Source of the DNA: CAVPCZ01 sp963779225
Lineage (GTDB): Bacteria > Bacteroidota > Ignavibacteria > UBA10030 > UBA6906
Assembly (NCBI GenBank): GCA_963779225.1
Contig: CAVZWW010000003.1
Location: 2,790,001 to 2,854,000 of the forward strand
Reading direction: 5' to 3'
DNA: 64,000 bases
Under the pieces are notes generated by a model. It did no database searches and was not told the origin of the DNA. It worked only from the letters and a program-made list of their open reading frames with translations. Both the position numbers and the translations under genes were made by a program. How positions within the stretch are numbered: the first letter of the stretch is position 1; each line of letters begins with the position of its first letter. Shown here piece after piece: positions 21,825-31,800 of the stretch.

Positions 21825-22975
21825 TATGATCCCTGAGCGTCTCCTGCGTATGCTGGTTGTGTTCCCAATTCCTGGAGCGTCCGCATGAACGTTATGACAT
21901 CTTCCCTGCTTAACATGCCGATGACATGGTGATCCCGGGTGACGGGCAACTGATTGACTCCATCGCGGTCCATCTTCTGGAGGGCGGTCCAGAGCTCGGT
22001 ATCAGGATCAAGGCGTTTTGACAGTTCCAAGGGAAGCATGACCTGCGCGGCACTCGTCGTCGCCCATTCGGGACGCGGCACTTCCTTGATCCGGTGCAAG
22101 GTCATCAATCCAACGGTGTTGTCTCCACGGTTTACAAGAAAACAGCGTTGCCCGCCGACGAGGATGTGTTCATCTACCAGTTGCTGTAGCGTCAGTTCCG
22201 CGGGAACGGCGGCGCAACGAGTGCTCATCGCCTGAGAAACTCTATGGCCCGCCAGAACTCCCTGAAACACCGATTGATGCACCTGGCCCGAGGCCGCGTT
22301 GTCGAGGAACCAGCCAATGATCGCGATCCAAAGCCCTCCGCCAAAGTTGCCGCTAAACATCTGCCAGACGCCGGCGAAGATAAAGAGAAAAGCAAAGAAG
22401 CGGCCAACGTTTGCTGCGATGAGGGTTGCCCGGCGCATGTTTTTCGTGGTCGCCCACACGATGGCGCGGAACACGCGACCCCCGTCGAGTGGATAACCGG
22501 GAATCAGGTTGAACAGCACCAGAGCGAGGTTGATGTATGCCAGGTACTTTGCCAGACCCAGAAGGGGTTCCATGCCAACCACGAGCGGCTCAACCAAGTA
22601 GAAAAAGACTGCCAGAACCAGGCTGACGAAGGGGCCCGCGATCGCAATAAGAAACTCGGCAAAAGCGCTGGGCGGTTCCGTCCCAATCTGAGCGACACCG
22701 CCAAAGAGCATAAGCGTAATACTGCGCACCGGAACTTTATACCGCAGCGCCACCACAGAGTGGCCCAGTTCATGGAGCAGCACACTCACAAAGAGCATGA
22801 TGGCCGTCAGCGCGCCCATAAACCAGTACAGCAGCGGCGGCCAGTCCTTGAACTCGGCGGGATAGTAACTCCCCGCCAGCATCCAGGTCAGCAGCGCGAA
22901 GATCACAAACCAGGAGTAATCCAGACCAATCGGAATACCCAGTATCTTGCCTAAAGGAATGTTGTGCCGAGTCAT
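21824..22975 (-). CDS. Site-2 metalloprotease with CBS domains
   Basis: Intramembrane zinc protease of the SpoIVFB-like group, 383 residues. The zinc motif is HELGH (68-72) and the second metal ligand is in FNLIPGYPLDGG (Asp about 164). Six hydrophobic segments precede a C-terminal pair of CBS-like halves (about 245-380; EHILVGGQRCFLVNRGDN, then GVNQLPVTRDHHVIGMLSRE) that may sense adenosine nucleotides. Such proteases release membrane-bound regulators. No anti-sigma factor is adjacent, so the target is unknown. First gene of the operon with HAD and ackA. Confidence 0.9.
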   Translation of the reverse strand: MTRHNIPLGKILGIPIGLDYSWFVIFALLTWMLAGSYYPAEFKDWPPLLYWFMGALTAIMLFVSVLLHELGHSVVALRYKVPVRSITLMLFGGVAQIGTEPPSAFAEFLIAIAGPFVSLVLAVFFYLVEPLVVGMEPLLGLAKYLAYINLALVLFNLIPGYPLDGGRVFRAIVWATTKNMRRATLIAANVGRFFAFLFIFAGVWQMFSGNFGGGLWIAIIGWFLDNAASGQVHQSVFQGVLAGHRVSQAMSTRCAAVPAELTLQQLVDEHILVGGQRCFLVNRGDNTVGLMTLHRIKEVPRPEWATTSAAQVMLPLELSKRLDPDTELWTALQKMDRDGVNQLPVTRDHHVIGMLSREDVITFMRTLQELGTQPAYAGDAQGS

Positions 22976-22983
22976 GAGCCTTC

Positions 22984-23026
22984 ACCGTTCTTTGTGCGCC
23001 GGCCGACCAATCCAATGAAGAACGGT
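22984..23026 (-). promoter_or_regulatory. 9-bp inverted repeat before the protease gene
   Basis: ACCGTTCTT (22984-22992) and AAGAACGGT (23018-23026) are perfect inverted repeats with a 25-base loop. They lie in the 141 nt between the glgP stop and the protease start and end 8 bases before the ATG, just ahead of the GAAGG ribosome site. In RNA this could be a terminator for glgP (no U-run), a translational hairpin for the protease, or in DNA an operator. Confidence 0.45.
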
Positions 23027-23116
23027 CGACTGTATTCATGTCGCCTATTCTACGCCGATGGTATTCTTACATCCTGAGCCTGCTTGTCGATTCACAATCC
23101 TCCATTCAACATTTCG

Positions 23117-25663
23117 TCATTTCTGCCACAGGATTCGAACGTCTTCAAGCGGGACCGCCACGCCGTTGAACTCCGGGATCACTCGCGCTGTATAATCCGA
23201 TGGTGGGCGGGCCGCGGACACAGCAGCGCTGTAAACGTAGCAGGTCGGCATGTCGGCCAATTGACGAACGCGCTTCAGCTCCTGCCGCATGGGATCACTG
23301 CCCGCGAGGCCGTCGGCGTAAAGCTCTACCCGCACCGCGCCCGGGTCGAGGTTATTGAGGAAAACCTGAACCTCAAAAACGTGCTGCTTGCCTTTGGTCT
23401 CGACCTTCACTTCACCGAAGTGGAGCGCGGCCCATTTCTGATCCAGACTGTGCCGCCAATCGACGAGTTTCCTGCCGAGTGCACCTTTGTTGGCGATGCG
23501 CAAATGGTAGGCGGCAGCGGCCGGCAGGTAGTGCTGCTCGGTGTATTCGCGCACCGCGCGGTTGGCGGAGAAGCGCGGTGTCAGTTGCGCCATGCTTTCG
23601 CGCATCCGCTTGATCCATGCACCGGGAATGCCGTTCTCGTTCCGGGCATAAAACTCCGGGATCACCTCACGCTCGAGCAGGTCATAGAGCGTGTCGGCTT
23701 CGGCAGCGTCCCATGCGGGATCGTCGCCATGTTCCTGGCCGTCCCCCAGCGCCCATCCCACCTCCGGCGTGTAGGCTTCCGCCCACCAGCCGTCCAGCTC
23801 AGAGAGATTGATGCCTCCATTAACGAGCACCTTCATGCCGCTCGTTCCGCTCGCCTCCCAGGGTCGCCGTGGCGTATTGATCCAGACGTCCACCCCCTGG
23901 ACCAGGTGTTCCGTCAACAGCATGTCGTAGTCGCTCAGGAAGACGATGTGGGGTCGGGTCTCTGGCTGGCGGATGAAGTTTATCCATTCATGAATCAAGG
24001 TCTGTCCCGCCCGGTCCTCCGGATGGGCTTTGCCAGCGATGATGAGTTGCACCGGGCGTTCAGGATCAGCCAGAAGGCGCAGCAAACGCGCCGGATTGTG
24101 CAACAGCAGGTTCGGTCTCTTGTAGGTCGCAAAGCGGCGGGCAAAGCCGAGGGTCAACGCGTTTGGATCAAAGAGATGTTTCGCCCTTTCAATCGTCTCG
24201 GGTGTCGCGCCTGAGGAGGTCAGTTGGCGGGACAAATGTTCGCGGGCATATTCAACAAGAGATTTGCTGGCGGCGAGACGAAATTGCCAGAGCCGGACGT
24301 CAGAGACATTGCGAATGTTCTGGCCCAGGGTTTTCGTCGTCCCCAGCCAGCGGTCCTTTCCACAGGTTTCCGTCCAAAGATCATCAGCCGGGGCCGAGTC
24401 CCAGGTCGGCACATGCACTCCGTTAGTCACATGTCCGATCGGGATTTCATCCTGCGGCCAGTGGGGGAAAAGAGGTAGAAAGATGTGCCGGCTCACCTCT
24501 CCGTGTAAACGACTCACCCCATTCACCGCCCCACTTCCCCGTAACGCCAGATAAGCCATGTTAAACCTTTCCGACGAGTCGTTCGGGTTCTGGCGGCCCA
24601 GGGCCAGCAAATCATGGAGTGTTATGCCGAGTTTCCCCGTGGCATAACCACCGAGGTACTGCTCGATGAGGGCCGGATCGAAACGGTCAAAGCCGGCGGC
24701 TACTGCCGTATGGGTGGTGAAGAGGTTTCCTGCCCGGGTGACGGCCAGGGCGACTTCGAAAGGCTGCGCGGTCTTTTGCATGAAGCCGAAGGCACGTTCC
24801 AATACGGCAAAGGCCGCATGCCCTTCATTCAGGTGGCAGACTTCCGGCTGGAGGCCAAGAGCACCAAGCAGCCGCCATCCGCCAATCCCAAGGAGCAGTT
24901 CTTGCTTGAGGCGCAACTCAGGCCCGCCGCCATACAGTTCACTGGTAATCCCTCGATGGGCAGGGAAATTCGCCGCGTCATTGCTGTCCAGCAGGTAGAG
25001 CTTTGCTCTGCCGACCTGGACCTGCCAGGCACGTAGCCAGACCGAGTACCCTGGCAAGGCGATCTCCAAGCGCAACCACTCGCCGTTCGCCTGGCGCAAA
25101 GGCGTGATCGGCAACTGTCCGGGGTCATTGTACGGGAAGAGGGCCTGTTGGGCTCCGTTCTTATCTATCACCTGGCGAAAATAGCCTTGCTGGTACAACA
25201 ATCCCACGCCGACCACGGGCACGCCCAGATCGCTGGCCGCTTTAAGCTGATCCCCGGCCACATTGCCGAGTCCGCCCGAGTAGATGGGCAGAGCTTCGCT
25301 CAACATGAATTCCATGCTGAAATACGCGGCGCAGGACAGGGGGCTGTGCGAATGATTCTGTTGAAACCATGCGGGCGCCTCAACCTCTTGCCGTCTGGTC
25401 TGCACCAGGCCATCAACCTCTTTGCGAAAAACCGGATCTGCCAGGGCGCGCTTGATATGATCGCGCGAGACCGTCTGCAGGACTACCCAGGGGTTATGCG
25501 TGATTTCCCACAGTTCAGGATCAAGGTGCCGCCATACGTGGTCAGTAGCATGATTCCACGACCAGCGCATATCCAGGGCAAGCTCAGCCAGTGAAGCGAA
25601 ACCATCGATTTCGGTCGGCAAAAAATCCCTGACCAGACTGCCGGTGCGTGAATGAGGGTTCAT
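23117..25663 (-). CDS. glgP: Alpha-glucan (glycogen) phosphorylase
   Basis: Phosphorolytic release of glucose-1-P from glycogen or maltodextrin. 848 residues of the alternate (DUF3417-containing) GlgP class: an N-terminal DUF3417 region with LAELALDMRWSWNHATDHVW, then AAYFSMEFMLSEALPIYSGG and LGNVAGDQLKAASDLGVPV. The PLP lysine is in the segment RRPWEASGTSGMKVLVNGG. A C-terminal beta extension follows, as is usual for this class. Start overlaps the HEAT-repeat stop by 4 nt. With pgm it feeds glucose-6-P into zwf and pgi. Confidence 0.95.
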   Translation of the reverse strand: MNPHSRTGSLVRDFLPTEIDGFASLAELALDMRWSWNHATDHVWRHLDPELWEITHNPWVVLQTVSRDHIKRALADPVFRKEVDGLVQTRRQEVEAPAWFQQNHSHSPLSCAAYFSMEFMLSEALPIYSGGLGNVAGDQLKAASDLGVPVVGVGLLYQQGYFRQVIDKNGAQQALFPYNDPGQLPITPLRQANGEWLRLEIALPGYSVWLRAWQVQVGRAKLYLLDSNDAANFPAHRGITSELYGGGPELRLKQELLLGIGGWRLLGALGLQPEVCHLNEGHAAFAVLERAFGFMQKTAQPFEVALAVTRAGNLFTTHTAVAAGFDRFDPALIEQYLGGYATGKLGITLHDLLALGRQNPNDSSERFNMAYLALRGSGAVNGVSRLHGEVSRHIFLPLFPHWPQDEIPIGHVTNGVHVPTWDSAPADDLWTETCGKDRWLGTTKTLGQNIRNVSDVRLWQFRLAASKSLVEYAREHLSRQLTSSGATPETIERAKHLFDPNALTLGFARRFATYKRPNLLLHNPARLLRLLADPERPVQLIIAGKAHPEDRAGQTLIHEWINFIRQPETRPHIVFLSDYDMLLTEHLVQGVDVWINTPRRPWEASGTSGMKVLVNGGINLSELDGWWAEAYTPEVGWALGDGQEHGDDPAWDAAEADTLYDLLEREVIPEFYARNENGIPGAWIKRMRESMAQLTPRFSANRAVREYTEQHYLPAAAAYHLRIANKGALGRKLVDWRHSLDQKWAALHFGEVKVETKGKQHVFEVQVFLNNLDPGAVRVELYADGLAGSDPMRQELKRVRQLADMPTCYVYSAAVSAARPPSDYTARVIPEFNGVAVPLEDVRILWQK

Positions 25664-26175
25664 GATCTTGTCTTCATTCGTTTGAGGAACTCAGATGCGG
25701 CCACTGCCGCCGATTCCGGAACGGTCGTGGACTCTAGAGCCTTCGCTAGAGTTGCGAGCGAATCGTTGAATCCACTCTCTTTCTGATTCCGGAAAATATG
25801 GTGCGCTCCCTGTCGCAATGCAACAGATTCCGACCCGTCTTTGATCAACGCGCGTAACAATGCCGGCCAGGCGGCCTTTTTGAACTTCTTCAATGCTTCC
25901 GCAGCCACCCATCGCACGTCGGGATCGCTGTCTTCGAGAGCTTTCACCAATCCTGGTATTGCTCTGTTGTGGCCGATCGCACCGAGTGCCTTGACTGCTT
26001 CCCAGCGGACGTGATCCACTCTGGAATTCTGCAATGCCTGGATAAGGGAAGAGACGGCTGGCGTACCCAGAGCAACCAATGATTTCCTTGCTTTCTGGCG
26101 AGTCGCACCGTCCTTGCCTGTCAGCAGGTCCATCAACGATTGTACGTTGGTGCCGGCCTCTCTTTGCTTTCTCAT
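25660..26175 (-). CDS. HEAT-repeat protein
   Basis: 171 residues starting MRKQREAGTNVQSLMDLLTG. At least three HEAT-like repeats are visible: ARKSLVALGTPAVSSLIQAL, VRWEAVKALGAIGHNRAIPG and VRWVAAEALKKFKKAAWPAL, followed by a weaker fourth. These make a helical scaffold for protein binding, not an enzyme. The start at 26175 follows AAAGGAG. It sits between pgm (34 nt) and glgP (4 nt overlap), so it may organise or regulate those enzymes; this is inference. Confidence 0.85.
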   Translation of the reverse strand: MRKQREAGTNVQSLMDLLTGKDGATRQKARKSLVALGTPAVSSLIQALQNSRVDHVRWEAVKALGAIGHNRAIPGLVKALEDSDPDVRWVAAEALKKFKKAAWPALLRALIKDGSESVALRQGAHHIFRNQKESGFNDSLATLAKALESTTVPESAAVAASEFLKRMKTRS

Positions 26176-26209
26176 AGTTTCTCCTTTAGTGTCTGCCCGG
26201 AAGGATTTG

Positions 26210-27871
26210 CTACCGCTTCTGGGGTGCCGACAAGGCATCAGTGACGATGGTCTGAGCTTCCTCCAGCAATCGGCGCAGATGCTCAGCTCCCAGAAAGCTC
26301 TCCGCGTAAATCTTGTAAATGTTCTCGGTTCCTGATGGACGAGCCGCGAACCATCCGCTCTCTGCCGCCACCTTCAATCCGCCGATGGGAGCGCCGTTAC
26401 CCGGTGCGCGGGTGAGGACAGTCTGGATTTTCTCGCCCGCAAGCTCGGTGAGCTTGACCTGCCCGGGTGAGAGTTTCGCCAGCAATTCCTTTTGATATGA
26501 AGTGGCTGGCGCCTCCAGACGGTCATAAGCAGGTTCACCGAACTCGCGTGTGAGTTCGTGGTAGATTTCGCCGGGATCACGGCCCATCCGGGCTGTGATC
26601 TCCGCCGCCAGCAGAGCCGGGATGATTCCGTCCTTGTCAGTCGTCCAGACAGTTCCGTCCAGACGGGCAAAGGATGCTCCTGCGCTCTCTTCGCCACCGA
26701 AGCACAGTGAACCGTCGAGTAGGCCGTTCACAAACCACTTGAAGCCGACCGGCACCTCGTAGAGGTTCCGCCCAAGCTTAGCGGTTACACGATCAATCAT
26801 CTGACTGCTCACCACGGTTTTGCCGACCGCTGCTTCTTTGCGCCACAGTGGCCGGTGTTGGAGAAGGTAGAAGATGGCGACGGAAAGGTAGTGGTTGGGC
26901 GGTAGCAGTCCCGCGCTCCGCGTGACTATCCCGTGCCGGTCATGGTCGGTATCGCAGGCAAAAGCAATCTCGAAGCGATCTTTCAGACCGATTAACCTCT
27001 GCATCGCATAGGATGACGATGGATCCATGCGGATCTGACCGTCCCAATCCACAGTCATAAAACGAAATGTCGGATCGACAGCCTCGTTCACAACCGTAAG
27101 GTTCAACCCGTAGCGCTGGGCAATCGGCCCCCAGTAGTGGACCCCTGCGCCGCCGAGTGGATCAACCCCCAGGTTGATCTTGGCGCCCCGAACGGCGTCC
27201 ATGTCCAGTACGTTGGCAAGATCAGCAATATACGCATTGAGATAGTCGTGGCGGTGCGTTGTGGAGGCGCGAAGAGCTCTCGCGAAAGGAATCCTCTTCA
27301 AACCCAGAAGGCCATTCCCGAGAAACTCGTTTGCCTTCGCCTCGATCCAACCGGTGACGGCCGATTCCGCCGGCCCGCCGTTGGGGGGATTGTATTTGAA
27401 CCCTCCGTCGCGGGGCGGATTGTGCGACGGCGTAATGACGATGCCATCAGCGAGTCCTGTCTTGCGACCATGGTTGTATGTGAGAATTGCGTTGGAAATG
27501 GCCGGCGTGGGGGTGTATTCGTCTCTTTCTGCAATCATGACTTCCACCCCGTTTGCTGCCAGCACCTCAAGCGCGCTGGCAAGAGCCGGCACGGAAAGAG
27601 CATGAGTGTCCATGCCGAGAAACAGCGGGCCATTGATCTCTTTCAGCTTCCGGTACAGGCAAATGGCCTGGCTGATGGCGAGGATATGCCACTCATTGAA
27701 GGCCGATTCGAACGCGGAACCACGATGTCCCGAAGTGCCAAAGGCGACCCGCTGTTCCGGGACTGCAGGATCAGGCTTCTCCGTATAGTATGCCGTGACG
27801 AGTCTGGGTACGTTCACCAGCATCGAGGCCTCGGCCGGTTTTCCCGCGTGAGGACTTGCTTTGTGGTTCAT
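26210..27871 (-). CDS. pgm: Phosphoglucomutase
   Basis: Interconverts glucose-1-P and glucose-6-P. 553 residues of the alpha-D-phosphohexomutase superfamily. The phosphoserine loop is [20 protein letters not shown], the metal site is [13 protein letters not shown], the sugar loop is [12 protein letters not shown] and the phosphate loop is [35 protein letters not shown] near the start marks the long bacterial Pgm type. Connects glgP output to the pentose phosphate enzymes of the island. Confidence 0.95.
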   Translation of the reverse strand: MNHKASPHAGKPAEASMLVNVPRLVTAYYTEKPDPAVPEQRVAFGTSGHRGSAFESAFNEWHILAISQAICLYRKLKEINGPLFLGMDTHALSVPALASALEVLAANGVEVMIAERDEYTPTPAISNAILTYNHGRKTGLADGIVITPSHNPPRDGGFKYNPPNGGPAESAVTGWIEAKANEFLGNGLLGLKRIPFARALRASTTHRHDYLNAYIADLANVLDMDAVRGAKINLGVDPLGGAGVHYWGPIAQRYGLNLTVVNEAVDPTFRFMTVDWDGQIRMDPSSSYAMQRLIGLKDRFEIAFACDTDHDRHGIVTRSAGLLPPNHYLSVAIFYLLQHRPLWRKEAAVGKTVVSSQMIDRVTAKLGRNLYEVPVGFKWFVNGLLDGSLCFGGEESAGASFARLDGTVWTTDKDGIIPALLAAEITARMGRDPGEIYHELTREFGEPAYDRLEAPATSYQKELLAKLSPGQVKLTELAGEKIQTVLTRAPGNGAPIGGLKVAAESGWFAARPSGTENIYKIYAESFLGAEHLRRLLEEAQTIVTDALSAPQKR

Positions 27872-28062
27872 AGCGTCTTTGACCTTTTTGCGTGTCTGGC
27901 TGCATCGCAGAATCGCAATGTCAGGATCAACTCAGAGCGACGTCTTTCCCCATCGGCGCATTCCTTAAGTTCCTTCACATGTGTTATCCGGGCACTTCCT
28001 CTGGCATCGAATTGAAAGGCAATGTTGTCCTCCACCATAATGGTTGAGGTGTTTTTGACCAT
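27868..28062 (-). CDS. Possible 64-residue protein upstream of pgm
   Basis: Reads [20 protein letters not shown] and continues with a charged, Arg-rich C-terminus ending [10 protein letters not shown]. The stop overlaps the pgm ATG by 4 nt (ATGA), the same coupling used all along the island, which is the main support. No ribosome site is clear at either possible Met (28062 or the internal one at MVEDN). I do not recognise a family. It could be a short leader gene or chance. Confidence 0.4.
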   Translation of the reverse strand: MVKNTSTIMVEDNIAFQFDARGSARITHVKELKECADGERRRSELILTLRFCDAARHAKRSKTL

Positions 28063-28868
28063 GGAAAAGGCTGCATGGGTTTGCCCATGGGAGGCCCATC
28101 GGGTTGATCCTTAACAAAAGGAAACAGGATCGCGCCTCAGAAAAAATCACCTAAAGGGATGAAAGAGTGATTAGTCCCCCGGAGGAGGGTATTGAAAGCC
28201 TGCGCACGGGGTGGAGAGAAGAGGCGGATAAATGGTGATGATTTCGTGGCGCGAGACGATTGAGTGCGAACAATGTACTTCCCCGGCAAGCGAGCAGTGT
28301 TGAGAATTTCAACGTTGACTATTGTCTCGTGCTTGCATATCTTCCTGCTACTATGACATTTTGACCGAACGCGGGTCCTCCTGCACCAGACCTGAGAAGG
28401 CAGCAGGTGTTTGTCGCCATCCGCGCTCTCACCTATCCCGCGGGTTTCATCTCCGTACCTGATGCGTGGCTCGAACCGGGATCTGACCATGACGCTAAGT
28501 GCTCTATGTGATAAGTCCGGTGGTGTATTGATCCCGGGACTCTCAACTTGAGCGTGCGAAGGGCTCGGAGCGTTGGTGGAGTCTGCCGGCAGCTTTCTCT
28601 CCGCGATGCAAGGAGCCTTTGTCGACGATCCAGAACACACGGCGGGCCGAGCGACGCATGCGAAGAATCAACGGCTCCCGATCGATGTCAATCTTGAGGT
28701 CACTACCTGAGGCCGAAGCGGTACGAAAGACAGGAATGCAGCAAACAGACGCGGCGTAATGACCATTTCCCCGGAATGGCGTCGCCTGAAAATTGCCAAC
28801 TGCAAAGAGGAGAGTCTCGGTTGGAGGTTCTTCTCCAATTCCCCAAAGGAGACTACAAAGGAGGCAAT
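28063..28868. other. Gene-poor strand-switch region
   Basis: About 800 nt between the last minus-strand gene of the island and the plus-strand T9SS protein. It contains a six-bp hairpin (CATGGG-TTTG-CCCATG, 28074-28089), the transposase scrap listed separately, and otherwise open frames with Arg/Ser-rich, unprotein-like content. Promoters for both flanking transcripts must lie here but I cannot place them with confidence. Confidence 0.5.
28546..28690 (-). pseudogene. IS630-type transposase fragment
   Basis: One minus frame reads SARRVFWIVDKGSLHRGEKA then AGRLHQ before it degenerates and stops at 28543. IS630-type transposases carry a very similar stretch (ARRVFWIVDNGSSHRG) around a catalytic Asp. 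Expected sequence on either side (such as the PVHASWLNQ motif) is absent, so only some 25-35 codons survive. No terminal repeats were seen. This marks old insertion activity at the border between the sugar island and the T9SS gene. Confidence 0.5.
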
Positions 28869-31800
28869 ATGAGAGCGTCTTTACGATTGATTATCCCGAT
28901 ACATTTCTTATTCTGCGCATGGTCTCTGGCAGCTGACATTCAGATTCGAAATAGCCCGAATAAGGACAGTGAAGCGGCAATTGCCTATAATTCGACAAAT
29001 GATGAATATCTTGTCGTATGGAGTGAATGGGGTCCAGCAGGCGGTGGTATGTATATTCTCGGCCCGGTAGTGGGGCAACGCATTAGGGCAGATGGAACAA
29101 TGATTGGCAGTGCATTTGGAATTGTTCCGACATTCGCGAGTGACGCCTCGGTGGCATACAATCCAATCACGAATGAATACCTTGTGGTGGTTACCTCCTT
29201 AGGAGGTATTCAGGGACAAAGAGTAAGTGCCACCGGCAGTCTCATAGGCAGTTCAACTCAACTGATGGCAGCGGCCGATGTTGCAAAACCTGAAATTGTA
29301 TACAATTCCATCGAGAACAGCTATCTGTTAATCGGGACTTCGCTATACGCCAGTGGTACACCGGATCTCTGCAATATCAGGATATATTCACGAAGAATTG
29401 AATCAAACGGACAGCCTGGTGGAAATGTGAACCTTTTGCGCGATCAAGGACACGGATTGTGCACGGATGGTCCGAGATATGCAGTAGCTTTTGCACCGAT
29501 CACATCACCTGAAACTCCTCATGGTCGTTTCTTACTGGTTATTGATACACCGGGTGATTTGACCATGCTGGATCACAATGGGATCAAGGTGTCAAAGGTT
29601 TACGACTCACAACATCCCGGCAATATTGTCGACGATCATGTACCTTTTCAGCAATCCAAAGTTGGTGTTGCGCACAATGTTGATGTTGCTTTTGGCAACT
29701 TTGAAGGTGAGAATGTGTTTATGGTGGTCTGGGGCGATCGCAGCCAGACGATTGGCAATCAGGAGTGGACCGGTATATGGGCGGGAATTGTGAAGGCGAC
29801 ACCCGTTGAATTCGAATCCAATGCTGTCGTTTCCAATTCGGTATTTCCTGTCTCAGCCATATGGGCTCACTGGGCTACCACGGCATATGCCAAAACCTGG
29901 AAGCCCGCGGTTGCGTACAACAATGCAGCACATAAGTTCATGATTGCATGGCGCGAAACCCCATCAACTGATCCCAACAATGACACCAAAGTAAATCACA
30001 TCCGTGCAAATGCGGTGTCTACTTCACTAACACCACCTCCCGCTAATGTGGTATTATCTGCAATAACCGGCAACGAAAATCCCAACAAACCCGCCATCGC
30101 TGCCAGTACAAAAAGCCCCAATGCCCTCGTTGTGTGGGAAGATGCCCGAAATGTTTCAACCACGGATATCGATTTATACGGAAGCATATTCAATACGACA
30201 CCTGCAAAGGCACTAATACTTACATCACCCAATGGCGGTGAAAAATGGCCGGCAGGGACACAGCAACAAATTGAATGGGAGAGCGGCGACATTGGCAGTG
30301 TTGATGTCACCATTGAATATTCTTTAGACAATGGAGCGACCTATAATTTCATTGCGTTTCAGACGAACACGGATGGAATGAATACTTTTAACTGGACAGT
30401 ACCGGAAACGACTTCAACACAGTGTTTGGTGAATATTTCCGTTTCGGGATTGTCAGATAACTGTGATGCGACCTTCACAATTGCGCCACTCTCTCAAATA
30501 ACTGTTGTGTCGCCAAACGGTGGAGAGGTGTGGAGCATAGGTGACCAGCATGAAATTACATGGAGTAGCGCAAACTTTCCTGATCCGGTGAGAATTGATG
30601 TTGCGTACACACTTAATGGTGGTACCACCGGCGAAGCCTTCTGGGAAAATATTGCAGCCAATACACCCAATGATGGCTCGTTCACATGGACAGTGTCTTC
30701 CCTGCTTGATTCTCAACATATTCCTCTGCACGGCAAAATCCGAGTGGCTGATGCTACAAAAGCCCGGCCTGATAGTGCCGATGATGGAAAAGTATTTGAC
30801 TGGAGCGACAGTCTCTTTACACTCAATCCGGCGGCACCTATAACTGTTATTGCCCCAAACGGTGGAGAAGTGTGGACTGAAGGCGAACAACATGAAATTA
30901 AGTGGATAAGTCACAATATTCCCGGTAATGTAAATATTGATTTTCGTGGTTCATTCTCTATAAAAAGTAGTGATAGTTTACATTACGATCTCATATATAC
31001 AACACATGCTAATTTAGCGACCAATGCACCTAACACAGGGTCATTTATTTGGGCGGTTCCACGCTACCTATATATATTTCCGGACTGCGATATTCTTGTT
31101 TCGGCTGCTTCTGATAGCAAGATGTTTGATAGGAGTGACTCGGCATTCACATACTATCCAAAACCCAATACGTTCTCCGGGAATAATGTGAACGTCGATC
31201 TGGGTGATGGAACAAATGTCAAATTCGACAAAGTCGACAGCACGGGCATCACCTCTCAGTATATCTCGCAAAAAGGACCACCTCCTCCAAGTGGGTGGAA
31301 GGCTCTCCCTATTGATTCTCCACAATACCATTACATTGAAACGACTTCACAGTTTAGTGGCAATATTAAAGTGTGCCTTACCTATAATGATTCCAGTTTG
31401 ACTCCAGCAGGAGAATCTGAGCTGCGACTTCATGTCTTTGATCCTCAAACGGCGACGTGGACGAACATTTCAACGTCGCAGGAAACGAGTAACAACATCA
31501 TTTGCGGCGAGGTCAGTCATCTCAGCGCATTTGCCATAATGGTGCCAAGGGGGAATGAATTGATCGTCACGAATACCAATGATTCCGGAGATGGTTCACT
31601 CAGGAATGCCATTGCTCTGGCAAACACAAACCCGGGCGCCGACAAAACCATATTCAACATCCCTAAAACAGATCCCCATTATGATGCGAATAAGGGTGTT
31701 TGGGTTATCAGGCCAGTAAGCTATTATCAAGATATTCTTGACAGTAATTTGGTGATTGATGGAACCTCGCAGCGATTATTCATAGCCGAAGACACAAATC

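Noticed and set aside
28137..28640. 167-codon minus frame in the strand-switch region
   Set aside because: Arg/Ser/Pro-rich without recognisable motif; the transposase-like sequence lies in another frame.
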